This document shows positions 20,791 through 34,642 of a DNA stretch of 64,000 nucleotides, one piece after another. Numbering within the stretch: the first letter of the stretch is position 1; every line of letters begins with the position of its first letter. Both the position numbers and the translations under genes were made by a program. The stretch covers positions 18,229,516 to 18,293,515 of the forward strand of contig NC_034419.1 of the NCBI RefSeq assembly GCF_002078875.1. Reading direction: 5' to 3'. The DNA comes from Numida meleagris (Eukaryota; Chordata; Aves; Galliformes; Numididae). Below the pieces are notes generated by a model. That model worked only from the letters and a program-made list of their open reading frames with translations, made no database searches and had not been told where the DNA came from.

Positions 20791-23700
20791 ATTTGGAGTA
20801 AAACAGGGCTGCTGTTTTGAGAGGGCCTGAATATTGACAAGACAACGTACTGAATAGTTTTAGTTAGAAGTGCTATTTCACATAGAGAGAGATATCCAGG
20901 CACAGAGGGAATCCACAAGTAGAAGTACGTGAAGAGGAGGAGCTTATCCTGGAAAGCTTTAGACAGCTGCAGTATGTTTGATACTTGCTGGCCTGAGAAA
21001 GTGAGTAGGCCCCAACAGAAGAAGGGGTCTTACCATTTTCTGCAGGCATGACACCACCAGAGCTGACCTCCACCAGAGACATCCAGAGGCTCCATCCACT
21101 GCTTCTGGGAGGGCTGGAGCCTGTCCAGAGCCGCTGGTCAGCATCTACTGCAAACAAACTTGGCCTGATCTTGAGAGCCAGGCGGACGCAGCGTCCAAGT
21201 TTTAATTCTGAGCCATTCATCTGACATTTAATTTGATGGCAACGGCTGTGCTAAGGACAGTCTTCACCCAGATGGAACTATGGAAACAGTAGTGGAATTT
21301 GTGCCCTTACACTGGGGAAATCGAGAAGGAAATTTCACAGATTAAGTCACGATGACCTGCTTTTTCTGGCTATCCAGTGGCAAATAGATAGCCAGCACTC
21401 GTCTTTGTCTTTAAAAGCTCCCCCTGGCTTTCGTGGTGAGTAATCAGTCACCTCTTACCTCTTAGAATTGCCACTGGCACCCTCCCTTCACCACCAATAC
21501 TCCAACAGCTTTCCTAAGACAACGTGAAGTGCCAATAACACTCCTTAATAAATATTTCCATGGGTGAGCTGTTCCACAGCAGCTTCAGCCTGGAAAATTG
21601 TAAAACAAAACTGCATTTTCAAGAATTTTTAGTGGAAAAGAGTTGGCAGGGTTTTTTTTTATTATTTGTGTTTATCCCTCACTACAGCCCCAACAACAGG
21701 GCACTTTCCCTTCCCCACCTCTGTTAAACATGAGGCTTAAGAACTATCTCTGATACCCCAGGGAATAAATTATTTTTGGAAAGCCAATTCATTCCTATCC
21801 TTATTGCAGGTCTAAAGCTATGAGGTTTTTTTTTTTAACTTCCTCCACCTCCCTTTCCTTTTTTTTTTTTTTTTTTTCCAATGCTAGAAATAGATTAAAC
21901 TGGCACTTCGGGATGCTGAACTGCACCTTCAGCTGAGCTCTGTAGTTCGTGGAGATTTATCAAAAATGACAAGATTCAGCATCTAGGAGATGTCTTGTAG
22001 TGCCTAGGAACTCAAGGAACAGTAACCACAGAAATAAGAAAAGTGTTCAAAAAAAAAAGAAAATAACTGTGCAGCCCTTCAAAATAAAAGGTCTGAAATG
22101 AATAGAGAGATGCTGTGCTGATCAGCACTGCCCATCAGCGAGCAAGAAAGTGTCACTGCTGCCACCTCAGAGTAAAAAGCAGGAAAGCTGCCCTTCGTTT
22201 CAGCTCCAAGGGCTGTTTAAATGTCACAGCCACCTGTTCGAGCCGTGGAGATGTACAGGTTTTCTCCCATTCCATTTGCAAAAAGCACAGCATAGCTGAT
22301 CGGCAAGGACTGTCTATTTGGGATCGCTTCTTCTAAGCTAAGCTATCAGTAAAAGGAGCAAAACACAATATTCTGTGCATTCTCATTTCCACACACATTC
22401 ATGTAAAAGAAAATGATGATATAACTGAAAACCTAAGGTAACCATTGGGGTATCTGGAGAGTAAATACTTGTGAACCACAAAATCTTCTCCTCTCCTTAA
22501 TAAGCTTTTGTCTGGATAACCCACGCTGCCAAAAGTAATCATCACAATAGAGAATCCCCCTACGTACAGACTGCACCATTTCTACTCAAATTAACACAAC
22601 ACAGGTGGAACAGGCACTGCCAAAGACAAGAGTTCCCCCCTGTTCTGGAAAGCAGAGGCACCCTTTCCCTGCCCCAAAACAGAACTGAGCTCCTCCTGTG
22701 CAGCATGGGTACAGAATTCCTCATCACACAGCAATAAAACACTGGGATAGCCCCAGGTTTTCTGGGGAGCGCTCAGTGAGGGTCCTGCAGAGACAGGATG
22801 CCTTTTCCCCCCTTGATTCACGCAGTGAACGTTAAGGCCATACCATATTCCTCGCAGCCTGATTGGAAACACCAGAATGTGGTGCCCTCCATTTCCTCCG
22901 AGTAGCTTCTGTCTGGCGGGGCCGGTCTCTCGCAGGTACCTGCACTGTGCCTCCCAGCCCTGCTGCCAGTGCTCTCACCTCAGGCAGACCGCGCTTTCAG
23001 CACATCAGGGATCCTCAGGTGCTCGCCAGCAGCCCAGGCAACAAGACACTTCGTTTGCATCTATCTTCTGTTTAGGACTATTTTAGAAAGGGCTCATTCC
23101 AAGGCTCTGCACAGTAACAAGGAGATAACAGTAGGAAAAAAAAGATACCGGTCTCATCTCTATAGCACATAAGTGAACCACCTCAAGGCTACTCCAATGC
23201 TTCAATTAGCTGTTTCAAGGCATAAGCTGAGATGAAGCAGCTACAATGGCAGGGAACACAACAACAAGATATTTAATAAAAGAAACGCGTGTGCTTTAAT
23301 GACTATTCTAAGAAACCACTGAGAGAGACACTCATCACCAAACAGTAACCTCGCGCATTAAAAAGCAGTCAGAAGCCAGCAAGCTCCCTGGTAAGAGAAG
23401 CTCTGCCCTCAGGTAGGCTTCTGTGGGTCTCCTCACTCCCTTCCAGAAGCCGAGGGCAAATTCCCCCAGGAGGAGAAAAAGCTCTGGCCATCTTCCCATC
23501 CCTCCCATGCACCAAAACCTTTTCCTTCACAGATGTCAAAATAGTCTGAAGGAGCGAGGCTAACCCAGAGGAAAGTGGTATGGAAATAACTCCCGTAAGA
23601 CGTTCTGGAAAGCTTAATCCAATCTTCTCTTGTGAACTAGATATTATTCCCCTATTACTTGCCTTCAGTGGTGATAAACTGCAGACAAAAGAGAAAAGGG

Positions 23701-23990
23701 ATTCACACACCTCACATTTAACCACTCACAGTAAATACACCTCTCTCTTTTGCTTATCTCACAGCCTGGTATGGATTTCCTTTTAGTAACCTTCTGAATT
23801 ACAATCAAATTATACTTTGAGGGCCATTGAATTGCATGACTTGCAATACCTTAATGGGTTCTGTTCCGGCTCCTTGGGAAGGACTTGTAATCCTGTCTTC
23901 TCCTATATTTCAGTGAGACTTAAGGATATGCTTCACTGCTATGCAGAATAGCATCTTCCCTAAATTCACCACTGAGTTCTGTGCAAACAG
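20791..23990. other. Non-coding DNA, no gene seen
   Basis: Alternating GC-richer parts (20990-21200, 22590-23060, 23380-23530) and AT-rich parts. It contains the polypyrimidine region at 21826-21877. Open frames of up to about 118 codons overlap on both strands and match nothing I recognise. Confidence 0.55.
21826..21877. repeat. Polypyrimidine tract with two poly-T runs
   Basis: Eleven T (21826-21836) and nineteen T (21859-21877) flank a C/T-rich spacer with only a few purines. It is simple low-complexity sequence. It could resemble a splice-acceptor tract, but the AG expected directly after it is not followed by an open exon. Confidence 0.9.
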
Positions 23991-23999
23991 TGCATGGGT

Positions 24000-24200
24000 G
24001 AGCGAACAGCCTCCTATGAGAAAAAAATTTAATAGCAAATGCATCTTCTTCCGCCTTACTGTACAGGGTTTGAATGAGACAATAATTCAAAAAAATCTTT
24101 CGGACTCATTTGTTCCATTTGATTTAATGGTGCGCAGAGTATGTGCCAGGTGGCTGCTGCTCTGCAAACTATTTGAAAATAAATGAAAGTATTAATGCTC
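24000..24200. promoter_or_regulatory. Weak candidate conserved element
   Basis: AT-rich, repeat-free sequence with GCAAATGCATC near 24037, GACAATAATTC near 24078, GATTTAATGG near 24120 and retained CpGs (TTCCGCC, TTTCGGAC, GTGCGC). The mixture of CpG retention and homeodomain/POU-like words is mildly suggestive only. Confidence 0.2.
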
Positions 24201-24797
24201 AGAAATGGTGCGGCATGCCACATTCCTCCCGATGCTGCTGGCAGCACATTTCTCAGGTATGCTACCATCCTAGAACAAAGAAATTGATGCTTTGTTAGTT
24301 ATGGGCTACACCACAAAGAAAAGACAGTATCTGGTATATAGTTTGCTTTGCTGCAGAGAAATACATTTTTTAATTAGACAATTGTTGACGTAATGGGAAT
24401 GAGAGAGGTGAAGGATAAAAGGGCTACAAATCCTGGAGAGGCATCGTTTCAGGACTGAGTGCTTTCCCCTGAAATTCAGAAGGCCAAGATGATGTCTAAG
24501 GCAAACGCACTGATTCTTCAGAACACAGTGCAGCTGTAGGGTACACAGCTGTTCTCCTCCCAGCTCCCCGGTACGGACCCAACACGAGAAGCACACGATG
24601 GGCCTCGAGTCAGCAGAGGAGTGGGGGCACTTCCAAAGCAAATCCCATTCAGCCCCCACAAAGCAGCGTGCATGTGCTACTGCAATATTCCTCATCCATG
24701 CCACCCAGTCCAGGGAAGGACAAGCCTCGTGATTCAGGGTGCATTTCAGGCAGTAGGATTTCTGCTGCCCAAATATTGCGCTAGTTGCTATTTTTGC
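24201..24797. other. Non-coding DNA, nothing specific seen
   Basis: AT-rich to about 24420, then balanced sequence with a minus-strand chance frame of 132 codons (24306-24704). No repeat family or structure is recognised. Confidence 0.55.
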
Positions 24798-24817
24798 TTT
24801 TTTTTTTTTTTCCCCCC
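24798..24817. repeat. T14C6 homopolymer pair
   Basis: Fourteen T are followed by six C. This is simple low-complexity sequence, and chance frames that cross it are unreliable. Confidence 0.9.
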
Positions 24818-24884
24818 TGAAATTAACATTTCTGATAACAAAGTAAACTGCCAGAGTGGTATCGTACCTGAAAACAGAAACGCT

Positions 24885-25030
24885 GCATTCACATAAGAAG
24901 AAAATGGGCGATTATTAAAATATGCATCATGAATATTCAAATGCGTTTGCAAAAGAGACTTCAACTGTGTCCTTCTCCTTTGTGTGTTTTCCACAAACAC
25001 TGTAAAAGGGAACTTTCTTGGCAGAAGCAT
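24885..25030. promoter_or_regulatory. Candidate regulatory block with ATATGCAT
   Basis: GGGCGATTATTAAAATATGC runs into ATATGCAT at 24920-24927, followed by GAATATTCAAATGCGTTTGC near 24931-24950. POU-type and homeodomain-type words are close together in repeat-free sequence. The inference rests on motifs alone. Confidence 0.25.
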
Positions 25031-28000
25031 TCATCAGAACAGAAAGTTTTTAAGAAGCTCAAGTTATAGCAAATGTAGATGAAACACGCACTTTGAATTG
25101 GAACGTCTTTGCAAGAGGAGCTGGTTCTGGGAGCCTCCCATCAGGCAGCAGAAACTTCTCGTATGACCTGCTCACAAAAAAAGCTGCCGAAAAAAGGGCT
25201 TATTTTGATAAATTATTCAGCAAAGATTTTTGAAAGGGCAAATATAAATGTGAGAAAAAGACAAACTTCATCTGTAAATTATTCACTCAGCATTGTGAGG
25301 GAAGAAACATGACAGCAAGCTAAACCTGAAGGAGCAGCTACCTGAAAGCTGAGTCCACCCCCTGTAAGCAATCAGCAAACCAGTGACTTGCATGTACTGA
25401 CTTCCCTGCAAGTTCTAAACCCAGGGCCCAGCCCAAGAATTGTCCTCATTCATTTCTAATAGTCTAATCTCGCATCTGGAGGAGTTTGATGCGCAGCAGC
25501 AGCCTCCACCCCCGCCTTTAACCAAAGCAGCAGCAATTCTCACCCTTGAAGCAGAAGGGATCACATCTTCTTTCAAACCCCTACTCACTGTGATCGCTTT
25601 GGAGGATATTGTTTCTGTGTCACTTTGGGTCTATGATAAGACATCTCCAAACTCTAGCAGCAACGATAAACAAGTTTGGTCTTTCAGGTTAATCATGAGA
25701 GTAAAGGAGCATGAAAACATGCCTATGTAATTCTATCCAGAGGCTTTTTTTCTAAATACCAAGTGATTGTACAATTCCACAGTTTCGTTAGGTTTCCTCA
25801 AGTAGGTGTCTGATAGCCTTCAAACCAACCAAATTCATAATGTTACTGGATGCCTTCATTTTCCTCTTAGGGGGAACATGGTATAGAAGGTCTACGGATA
25901 CCATAAATAATTAAGAGTCAGGAATGGCTGGCTTGAAAGAGGAGCCTCAAATATCCTGGCCTCTCCTTGATTTTATTTAATTTGTGGAGTTTTTTGTTTG
26001 TTTTACAAAACAGCCTGACAAGGATAATTTAAAATAAAAACGTGGGTGACTATTCTAAATGCTCTCTGTCAAGCGTATACGCTAACATCTATTTCTCTGT
26101 TTGCCAAGGAAGATACACCTGTATTAGAAGCATACATAGGTGGTTCATTTTTCCCTCTTCACATACCCCTTATAGCAGTTTGAAATAATGTTCAGCAAAC
26201 AGTATTAAAAAAAGTCAAAAGAAATTAATAACAACAACCTTGGAGGAAAAAAAAGATGCCTTTTCATCAGTGCTTGGATGATTCAGTTCTACGTAGCTGT
26301 GCACTGTAACTTTTAGAGCTAAAAAAGCAGAACTATGCTGCATGACTTCATGACTGTGAAATGTCACATTTTGAACGTTTGTGTAGGTCCTACAGTCTGA
26401 AAGTGTCTTCCCAAAGACCAGCTCTGAATACAGAGCAGCATCTTGTTTCAGACATCACCCCATCCTCAGCCCTTGCAGCAAAGCCCGAGTGCAGCTCAAC
26501 ACCGCTTTGTTCACCAAATCCATTTCCACGCGTCCAAAATCAATGCAATCAATAGACTACTTAACATCCAAGTAGCCAAAGTCTAAAAAAAAAAAGAGTT
26601 ATGAAAACATGCATTTAAAGAATTGCCCATGGAAGACCCTCATATCAGCTCCAGCTTGCTGCAAGACTCCCAGCTAGCGCTGGAACACAGTCCTCAGGTA
26701 ATTCTTAATTTCATGTTCATGTTATCAGTTCCTCCAGGTAATAACAAAGTAGAGACCGCAGAGATAGTGTCATCAGCTATTCTCCCATTGTACCATTATT
26801 CACAAATAATCTGCTTGGTGCTGAGAAGCCATGAGGAAGGGATTAAACATGACACATGCAAGCAGCTTGCTGAATACATAGCTTTTTTTTTTTTTCCCAG
26901 CAGACACCGCTTTTAGATAAGCAATGACTTGAGCGTCTACCTGCTTTTCCACCTATCTGGCTTAAGGGCTTTTAACCCTTACCAGCATAATTCAAAAAGA
27001 GAATCAAGATTGTCAGCATCAGGCCGAGTGAGCCCAGCACTCAGGGATGGAGCTGAATGCAGGAGGTCTGGGTTCTCCTCTCCCCGGCCTGCAGCAGCAC
27101 GGCCCCGGGCAGGCCTGCCTCCCTGTCCCCTCCTGATGGTGGCCAGTACTGGAGCTCAGCCTGTGGTGGTCCAGGACACGACTGTGATGCTCTGCTTCCA
27201 ATAGGTTCTGCAGGATTTAGCCTGCAATGGCTCGTAAAGCACCTGAGTGGTAAGCAGTAGAGAAGTCCAAAGTGATTCTTGTAACAGAGAGCGGAGTTGA
27301 ACCTATTTTTGGTATGTTAGGAACAGTTATGGACTCGATTCAAGGCTGTTACTGAAAAGTGTAAAGCATCCAAAAGGTGGCAGAAAAAATAGGTAGACTC
27401 AAAGTATTGCAAAGCAAATAAAACCTTCAAACCCCAAATTCTATTGTTATGGCTTTAAAGATGGAGCTCTCAAACAATTCCTTGTCACAGCAAGAGGCAG
27501 AGACCTGGGAGTGGATGCTGAAGAGGCACCACAGGAGTGGTGCTCCCTGCGCTCAGCCGCAGCACAGGCCCCAAGCTGGCAATGCTCTGTGTTACAGCTT
27601 CTCCGCAGAAAGCTGCAGCTCTTCCAAACTTCCCACTAACTTTTACTTTATGTCAAGAGCACCCTTTATTAAAAACAATGCACAATTAAAAATCTGATCA
27701 TTTACTTCCTGTCTACTTTGGATCAGTGGGTGTGTGCCAATACGGACTCTCACTGTGGTACGAGTGACACATTCTTACACAGGTGTTCTGTGAAATAAAA
27801 AGTGACTGACGCAACAGTGTGTTTTAATTACTTCCTTCATAAACTATTAAATTAAATTTTAAGAAGCTGGAGACACCTCTTATTGGATTGCGACCGAACT
27901 CAGAGATGTAACTTGTAATGAAACTTCCCACACCAGAAAGCATTTCTGTGATTTTAATTATATTCAGCGGCCTACCATGCATCATACCTTCCCAAAGCTC

Positions 28001-28900
28001 CTTGTTTCCACTTTATTGCAATGGATTCCAATTGCGTTTGAACCAGACAGAGCTCCCCCTCTGCTGCCTGCCCCCATTTCTGCGGGTGCTTCCCTCCCAG
28101 GGGTGCATGTCTTATACACGCTGCCTCCTCCTTTCTCTGCATACAGCACTGAACAGGCACACAGCAGCACAAAGCAGAAAGGCAGCATGTACTACGGCAC
28201 GTGTTTCTGGTGAGAAAGCCAACCGTAACTATGCGTGGACTAGCAAGTCCACACAAGTCCCCAGTTGGAAATATTTAGCTCGCAGCAACATTAACGGTCT
28301 CCCCTTGCCATCACGGCCAAGATACGTTTTTTAAACTGTATTATTCTTGTAAATTACTGTGAGTTTTGTTTTACTTCGTAGTTTTGTGGCCTTTCTTGGT
28401 GGTGGTGTTTTGAAATGTCACAGTCTTTATTTTCGGTGCACATTTTCCAGGTTTTTCCAGCACACCTGCAAAACATGCATTAACCAACACTCATCACATT
28501 AGAGTGAAAATTACTTTCACTACTTTAAACACTAATACAGTCTCAACTAAGCAAAGCAGCAGTTAAAAGCTGTGCTGGTCTGCAAGTATTTGACTCGTAG
28601 AACCCAATGATAACAAGACAGCATGTCTGGGGGCCAACCAGACAAGTACAACATCCACAGAAGTCACTGGATCTAATTTTTGAACCATGCCTTAAGGGAA
28701 GAAGAGGAGAAACAGAGATGAGAATGCAGCAGCTGCTAGGAACATGAAAAACCACAAAGAGTAAGATAGAGAAGCAGAGAAAAGTGGAAATGTTGAAGTT
28801 GCCAGGAGGAAAAAAAAAATAAAAAGGAATAAAGAGATGAAGAAAGGAGTCTCAAACCATCAAAGTTCTCACAATTTTATATAATGTATTAATTTTCCCT
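25031..28900. other. Non-coding DNA, no gene seen
   Basis: Mostly AT-rich, with GC-richer islands near 27040-27200 and 28030-28200. A run of 13 T lies at 26883-26895. Repeat-free AT-rich stretches at 25200-25300 and 25560-25680 might be conserved but carry no distinctive cluster. Open frames of up to 138 codons (27918-28334) overlap minus-strand frames and have no recognisable product. Confidence 0.5.
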
Positions 28901-31900
28901 TTCTCTCTGCTCCATTATCTATGAACCGGTTTCTGCTTTGGGCAGGAGTGGAGCCTGCAGGTTATTTATTTCCTTATTTCAAGCTCTATCAGTCAGCACG
29001 GTTCACCACGGCGAGCCCCTGACCTCCCTCCCCTGTGCCGTTGTACAACTCATTACAGCTGATCCAGTGACCAAGGTTCTTTGGTCACACAGTGTCAGTC
29101 CCGGGGGCTCAATTTTCCATGTCCTCCTCTTGGCTGATAACACCTAAACCTGCCCACTAACAACCACTGCGTCTCCAGTCATGGTCATAAACACTAATTA
29201 TTCCAAACTGCAGGTTTTTTGTTTTTTTTTTTAAAGTGTAAAATATTGGTGTGCTTTAATTTTTTTAAATTTTATTTTTGTATTTTATTCATGAGCTAAA
29301 GAGACTTTGGGCAGTCACAAACCAATCTTTCACTGCACTCCGAACAGATGGTTGTTCCAAGAATACCGGCATCCTGGCAGTGTCACACAGACTTGACCTT
29401 CCCAAGCAGCACTGCAGACATTTTATTCAAAGCCAAGAAGGAAAGAACCACTTCCATATTTCTGATATTTTCTGGGTTACTACAATACAGCCCACAACAG
29501 TGGACAATGCAGACACACGCTGCCTTCAAGGAAAACCTGAAATCTAAGAGAAGGAAGAACAGCCTCTGGAATTGTTTTGCTGTTCTGGTGCTGTGTATCC
29601 AACATCACATCAGACCCAATTTGCAGAAGCAGAAGGTAGGAGGGACATGTCAGGACCCCCCCACCAGCTCATCCTGCTCAAAGTACTCTAGTGCTGAAGT
29701 TCAAGGTTTTTTCAGCAAGGTTGTGATTTCTCAGTTATAAGTAGTTGAACTTAACTGCAAGTCTTTTGCAATTCCTTGGCCAGCACAGCTTTATGGTCCT
29801 ATGCTGACAAGGTCTAAGGAGGGAAGACAGCTCAAATTGTTCCGCTTTTTTTATTATTATTTTTTAAATAGAAATAATCCTATTTTTAAGATCATTTAAA
29901 CATCATCCGTGCTTACTTTTCCCAGAAGCCATGTGAAAATCCGAGTTGATTTTACTGTGTTGTTTTTTGTCAAATCTATGTCCTTAATCACAAGGAAAAG
30001 ATCATCTTTCCCATTATCTTCCTGTAGACAATTTTGCTTTTTTTTTTTTCCTCCAAGCACATGTGAAATGCTTTTTTACCTCACCACAGTCTGCAAAGAA
30101 ACAGAAATGTCAGGGGACAGCACCCAGGCAACAACTCTTGCCACTAGATCAATATTGCATTATAACTTAAACATAAAAATTAAGCCTTCTTTAGTTTCCA
30201 GTTCATGAAGAGTGGCATAAATATCCACACTGTCTTTCTGGGGGATTTTGTGCCAATTACTCACTCCATCTTGTTCTAAGAGAAAATGAGAAGATGTCAG
30301 CCTTCCTGCGAGCACCAGCTTTAAACCTATGAGATATGAAATACACAGAAGGATTGTGAAACAAGTCCAGCATTAGACAGAGGAGGCAAACAATCTCAGC
30401 TGGTGGCCTCTCCAATGATAAGAAAAGAATGGGGTTGGATAAGGCAAGCTGGATGGAGTCAAATAGCTCCAACTCGACTGCACTTTCAAGACAGCCATGT
30501 GTGAAAAGTGGTTGGACTGAACCAGTCGAACTGCTGAAACACTGCTTTAATGCAGGAGGCAATTACAGACTTATGAGGTGTGAGCACTTCTGAGCAAAAT
30601 ACATTCCATTTTGAAGACAACAGCATGTGAAGTGATGGACCATCTTGAAAAAGGCAAATCCAATTCTTTAGTGTAAAGCACATCGCTTCACGCAAGTAGC
30701 CCTGGGTACTCTCTTGCTTTTAAAGCTATTGAGAAGTGCTCATTATGCCTCTGATTCAGAGGTTTAACTAATTCAGAGCAAAGCTTTGTAACTGGGGAAG
30801 CAGTAGAGGGAGAAGAAAGCTCTGCTCAGGTCTGTAACACGCCTCCAGTGCAACGTGTTCACTGTGGGCAGAGGAAGGGGTTATCTGTTTTACGTACGGC
30901 ATGGGGAGCGTTAGGGAAAAATAAAAGGCATTTCTGCTGAGGGACCATGAGGAGAACAGGAAAAAAAAAAAGTAATTTAGGTTCAGAAATACTTCATAGA
31001 CCGAACTGCAGAGTTTGTCATTCTACAGCCAGGGCAGAGGGGCAAGTGTGCTGCTAACCAAACATACAGCTTGTGTTCCCAGCACACAGAGGTAGTCAGT
31101 AGAAATGTAGTCCAACAAATGCAGTAGTATCAACAGTCCATGCTATGCCAAAAAAAAAGCAATCTTCCTTCACAGGTTTCCTCACTTTATCATCATTTAA
31201 CTCAGGGTTTTTCCTCTCTGTTATTTAATGGTTGGAAGGAAAGCAGAGATATACCTCTCTACCCAGAGCACAGCATAACAAACCACCTCAGCAATGATCC
31301 CAATTCAGGCAAGTAGAAATTTGGCCCTGGAAGCATTCACCACGTTTTTCCTAACCTCACAATTTTACTTCAGCTGTCAGAACATCAACATGAAATAACG
31401 CTGCATGCTCATAGAGCCATCTGCATTAAAGTACAAAATCTTCCACCAATCAACACAAATGTCCAGAGAACACTTCCAATTTGTCACAATAACCATCAAA
31501 ACTTGACAGAAAATCATGCAAATTATTTGGTTTGGAGCTCCATCTCATGATGGTTTCTACATTGCCAATATCTTTCTAAACATTTTAGTTTGGGTTTCCT
31601 GTATTTCTCAACAGAAAGGTTGAGTTGGAAGATTAAAACCCTCCATAGGCTTGTCTTGCAATCGATGCTCTCATTTAGTACTCCCCTGATATTTAAGAAA
31701 CACTCGTATGACAGCACTGGTAGAACTGACCCCCAAATCAGTGTGAAATAGGCTTTAAACTGACAAGTCTCTGAATGTCTTTCATCTAGTCACTTTGCTC
31801 AATTCCATATGTATTCTTTCTTTTATAATAAATTTTAAGCGTTAGTGGGAACTGCTACAGTAACAAAGCACAGCATCTTTCTGAATCACCAAGCACGACA

Positions 31901-31930
31901 ACCCCGCAAACCCCAGTTTTAACCTTGTTT
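28901..31930. other. Non-coding DNA, no gene seen
   Basis: AT-rich sequence with T-rich runs near 29215-29232, 29845-29865 and 30038-30049, and an A run near 30961. Frames at 29278-29740 and 30257-30562 match nothing recognisable. No exon, RNA gene or mobile-element family is seen. Confidence 0.5.
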
Positions 31931-31967
31931 AAAAGAAAAAATAAAAATAATAAAAAAGAGAAAAAGA
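31931..31967. repeat. A-rich low-complexity stretch
   Basis: Thirty-seven bases are nearly all A with scattered G and T. This is simple sequence, possibly a decayed poly-A tail, although nothing upstream looks like a retroelement. Confidence 0.8.
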
Positions 31968-34029
31968 TACCCAACATTAGAACTCCAGGTTCCCTGAGCA
32001 AGGTGCTGTGCACAGGACAGGGTTTTTACTGGCAAGGAGCTGGCTGGTGAGCATCACTGTGTGCACGTGCTTCCAGCAGCAGCCAGCGGGGCCTCTTCCA
32101 TCCTCAAAGGCCAGCTGCAAAGCTGTGCACTGTGCTCCTACCTGCATGCTGGGGAGCACAGAGCTCAAGCAGCTGCTGCTCAGCCCCCCTTGCCATTCCT
32201 TCAGCTGCTCTCTAGAGGTGGGGGTTAGAAAGTGTATAAGCACTTCGGAGACATACACACACCAGGTGTAACTGTGCTGCTGGCTGTGCCCAGCTCCCAG
32301 GGAAACCCCGCATCTGAGAGCACCTTGCTTGGCTTTGCAAGGCATCAGAAAGCACATCTCTGCGCTTCAAAAACACACACAATCTGCTCTCAGCGCACAG
32401 AGTTCACTAAGTGTGTTCAATATCAGGAAACGCAGATTACGTCGCAAGTCTCCAGAAAAAGCTCAGTTTAAATAACAGCCATGCAGCTGCACAGAGGCCG
32501 CTTCCAGGGCAGCGGGCAGGCTGCTGGGATGGACTTCTAAAGGTTGTGCCGTAACCAGCTGCCTGTACGAACTGTACAACTGGAAGCTAATAAACCAACA
32601 AGGAAAGGAAATAGTCAATATCCATTACTGATTAGAAAAAAAAACAGACCACATGCCTGTAAAAAGAACTTTAAAAAAAATCATTATTGGTAGAACTGCT
32701 GAGAAATCCATCAGAGAATTTAGAAAACTCCGAGGCCAAATCCAGCCACTGCTGCTTTAGGCCCGGATCCTGCATTTACATTAAAAATTCATGAAGGTAT
32801 TTATAGTCAAAAATGAGAGAAGAAAAGAAAAAATGAACAAAACCCCCTCGGTGTTGGCAGCCCGTTGTGGATGTTATATTGGGCAACCCCTCTTCTGAGA
32901 ACTGTGCTGGGCATTGGGAACAAGCAGCTGAGAAGCCAGAGAGCCCAGCAGTGCTGGCAGCCCCACTACGTGGAACTCGTCTGTCCTTCTCCAGGCAAAC
33001 AGGACCAAATGCTGCGTGCAGCAAGACAGAGCTCTGACCTGACCCACGCACATCTGCTGCAGACTGCAAAACTTATTGCTGTTTGGCCTGTGACCGCTCA
33101 GACAATAAATACAGCCTCCAACAGCAAAAGTAAAATACGTGCTTTGTGCAGCAGCACAGTCAGGCCTGGGCCCTGCAGCTGGACTGTGCAGCACGGCCTT
33201 CACGGCTGCTGCTCCCACAGACCTGCTGGAAAACCAAGGCTGAAAGTGTCAACTACGGAGGAACTGGCCATTTTTTTTCCAAAAAGAATATGCAAAAAGT
33301 AATAATTAAAAAAAGCAACACAAATCAACCAAAGAACAAAAGACAAGACCAAAAAAAAAGAAGATACAATTTATCAAATTAAGTTCTACAAATCATCACC
33401 TGCTTCAGTTCTAGGAGCCCATCAGCTCTAACAGCTTTGTGTCCCTCACTCCCCGACCTCATGGCCACAGTCACTGCCCTCCCAGAAGCAGCTGCAACCT
33501 CTGCTGCACTCGACAGACACACAAGAAGGGCAGGAGGAGACTTTCTGGGGTCTGCTCATGTCACTCAGCAATGAACCCAGACGTTACCTCGGCATCCATC
33601 AGGGATAATGCAACATCAATCCCATGGAAAGTGCAGATGGAAGACTTCTCTTTTTTTCACTGCAGCTAAAAAAGGCAGTGTGATTTCTCACTGTTTGAGG
33701 TACACAGCATCACACCCAAAGGCAAGCTGTGCAGGTGGCTTTTGACTTTGGGAATTAAAAGATAACCTTTGGGGGTGGAAGACAATCTTTGATGTATGCC
33801 TTCAACTTATTAAGTAGTTTAGAAGAGAAATACAAAAGTTAAAAAAAAAGAACAGTGGTCTGTGAAACAAGCAGAATAAGACCTGGATTGCAATGTTCTC
33901 TCAGTTCTGTTGACTTTTGACAGAGCAGCCACCACATTTATTCATTTTGTTCATTTACTTGTTGGCATAAATGAACACTACTGACAGCAGTTGCTAGGAA
34001 GAGGACACAGCATGCCCAGATACCGCAAA

Positions 34030-34053
34030 ATTCTATATTCAATTCTATATTCA
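34030..34053. repeat. 12-bp tandem duplication
   Basis: ATTCTATATTCA is present twice, head to tail without mismatch, at 34030-34041 and 34042-34053. The unit resembles the ATTCTATR repeats that end CR1 elements, but no CR1 body precedes it, so it is called only as a local duplication. Confidence 0.9.
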
Positions 34054-34616
34054 GCTCTGACTATTACATGGTAATGTTTGAAACTAAAGCTTCCCCAGAG
34101 CAGAGTTGCACAAAAATTGTTTTGGATTGGGAACGAAGACACGTAGACGCTTCCAGCCAGATCTACACCCACAGAAATGGAGGCTAGCAGTTTAATTATC
34201 AGTTTTAACACAGCGAGATATGCTGTTTTTTAATTGATTGCACTGAGATAAAACCAATCAATAAAAAAAAGCACGCTTGGAATAAACAAAAGGATAACTT
34301 TGTATAAAATACATTCTCATTAGAAGAAACTGTGACTGCTTCAAAACAATCCCTGAGGTACCTTTGTGACTGGCAATTTTTAAACAAAGACAGTTCTGTG
34401 CAAATTAGGGAAAGCAAATCCTTAAAGAAATAACTGCATCTGGCTGCCCCTCAAAGCTCGATGGAAACGTTTTCCAAAGCTGGGGGGAAGGAAAAAAAAA
34501 TGACTAGCACCAAGAGAAGATGTTGCTTTTGAGACATACTGCATAATGACATTTCAAGTCATACATACGTCTATGCTTAGTTAATGAATAATGTGGAACA
34601 CTCTGCTAGGAGCGTT

Positions 34617-34642
34617 TATTAAAACTGCATCTATTAAAACTG
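34617..34642. repeat. 15-bp partial tandem duplication
   Basis: TATTAAAACTGCATC at 34617-34631 is followed directly by a second, truncated copy TATTAAAACTG at 34632-34642. It is a small local duplication without an evident role. Confidence 0.88.

Noticed and set aside
34030..34053. ATTCTATATTCA duplication as a CR1 tail
   Set aside because: No CR1 core on either side; a simple 12-bp duplication explains it.
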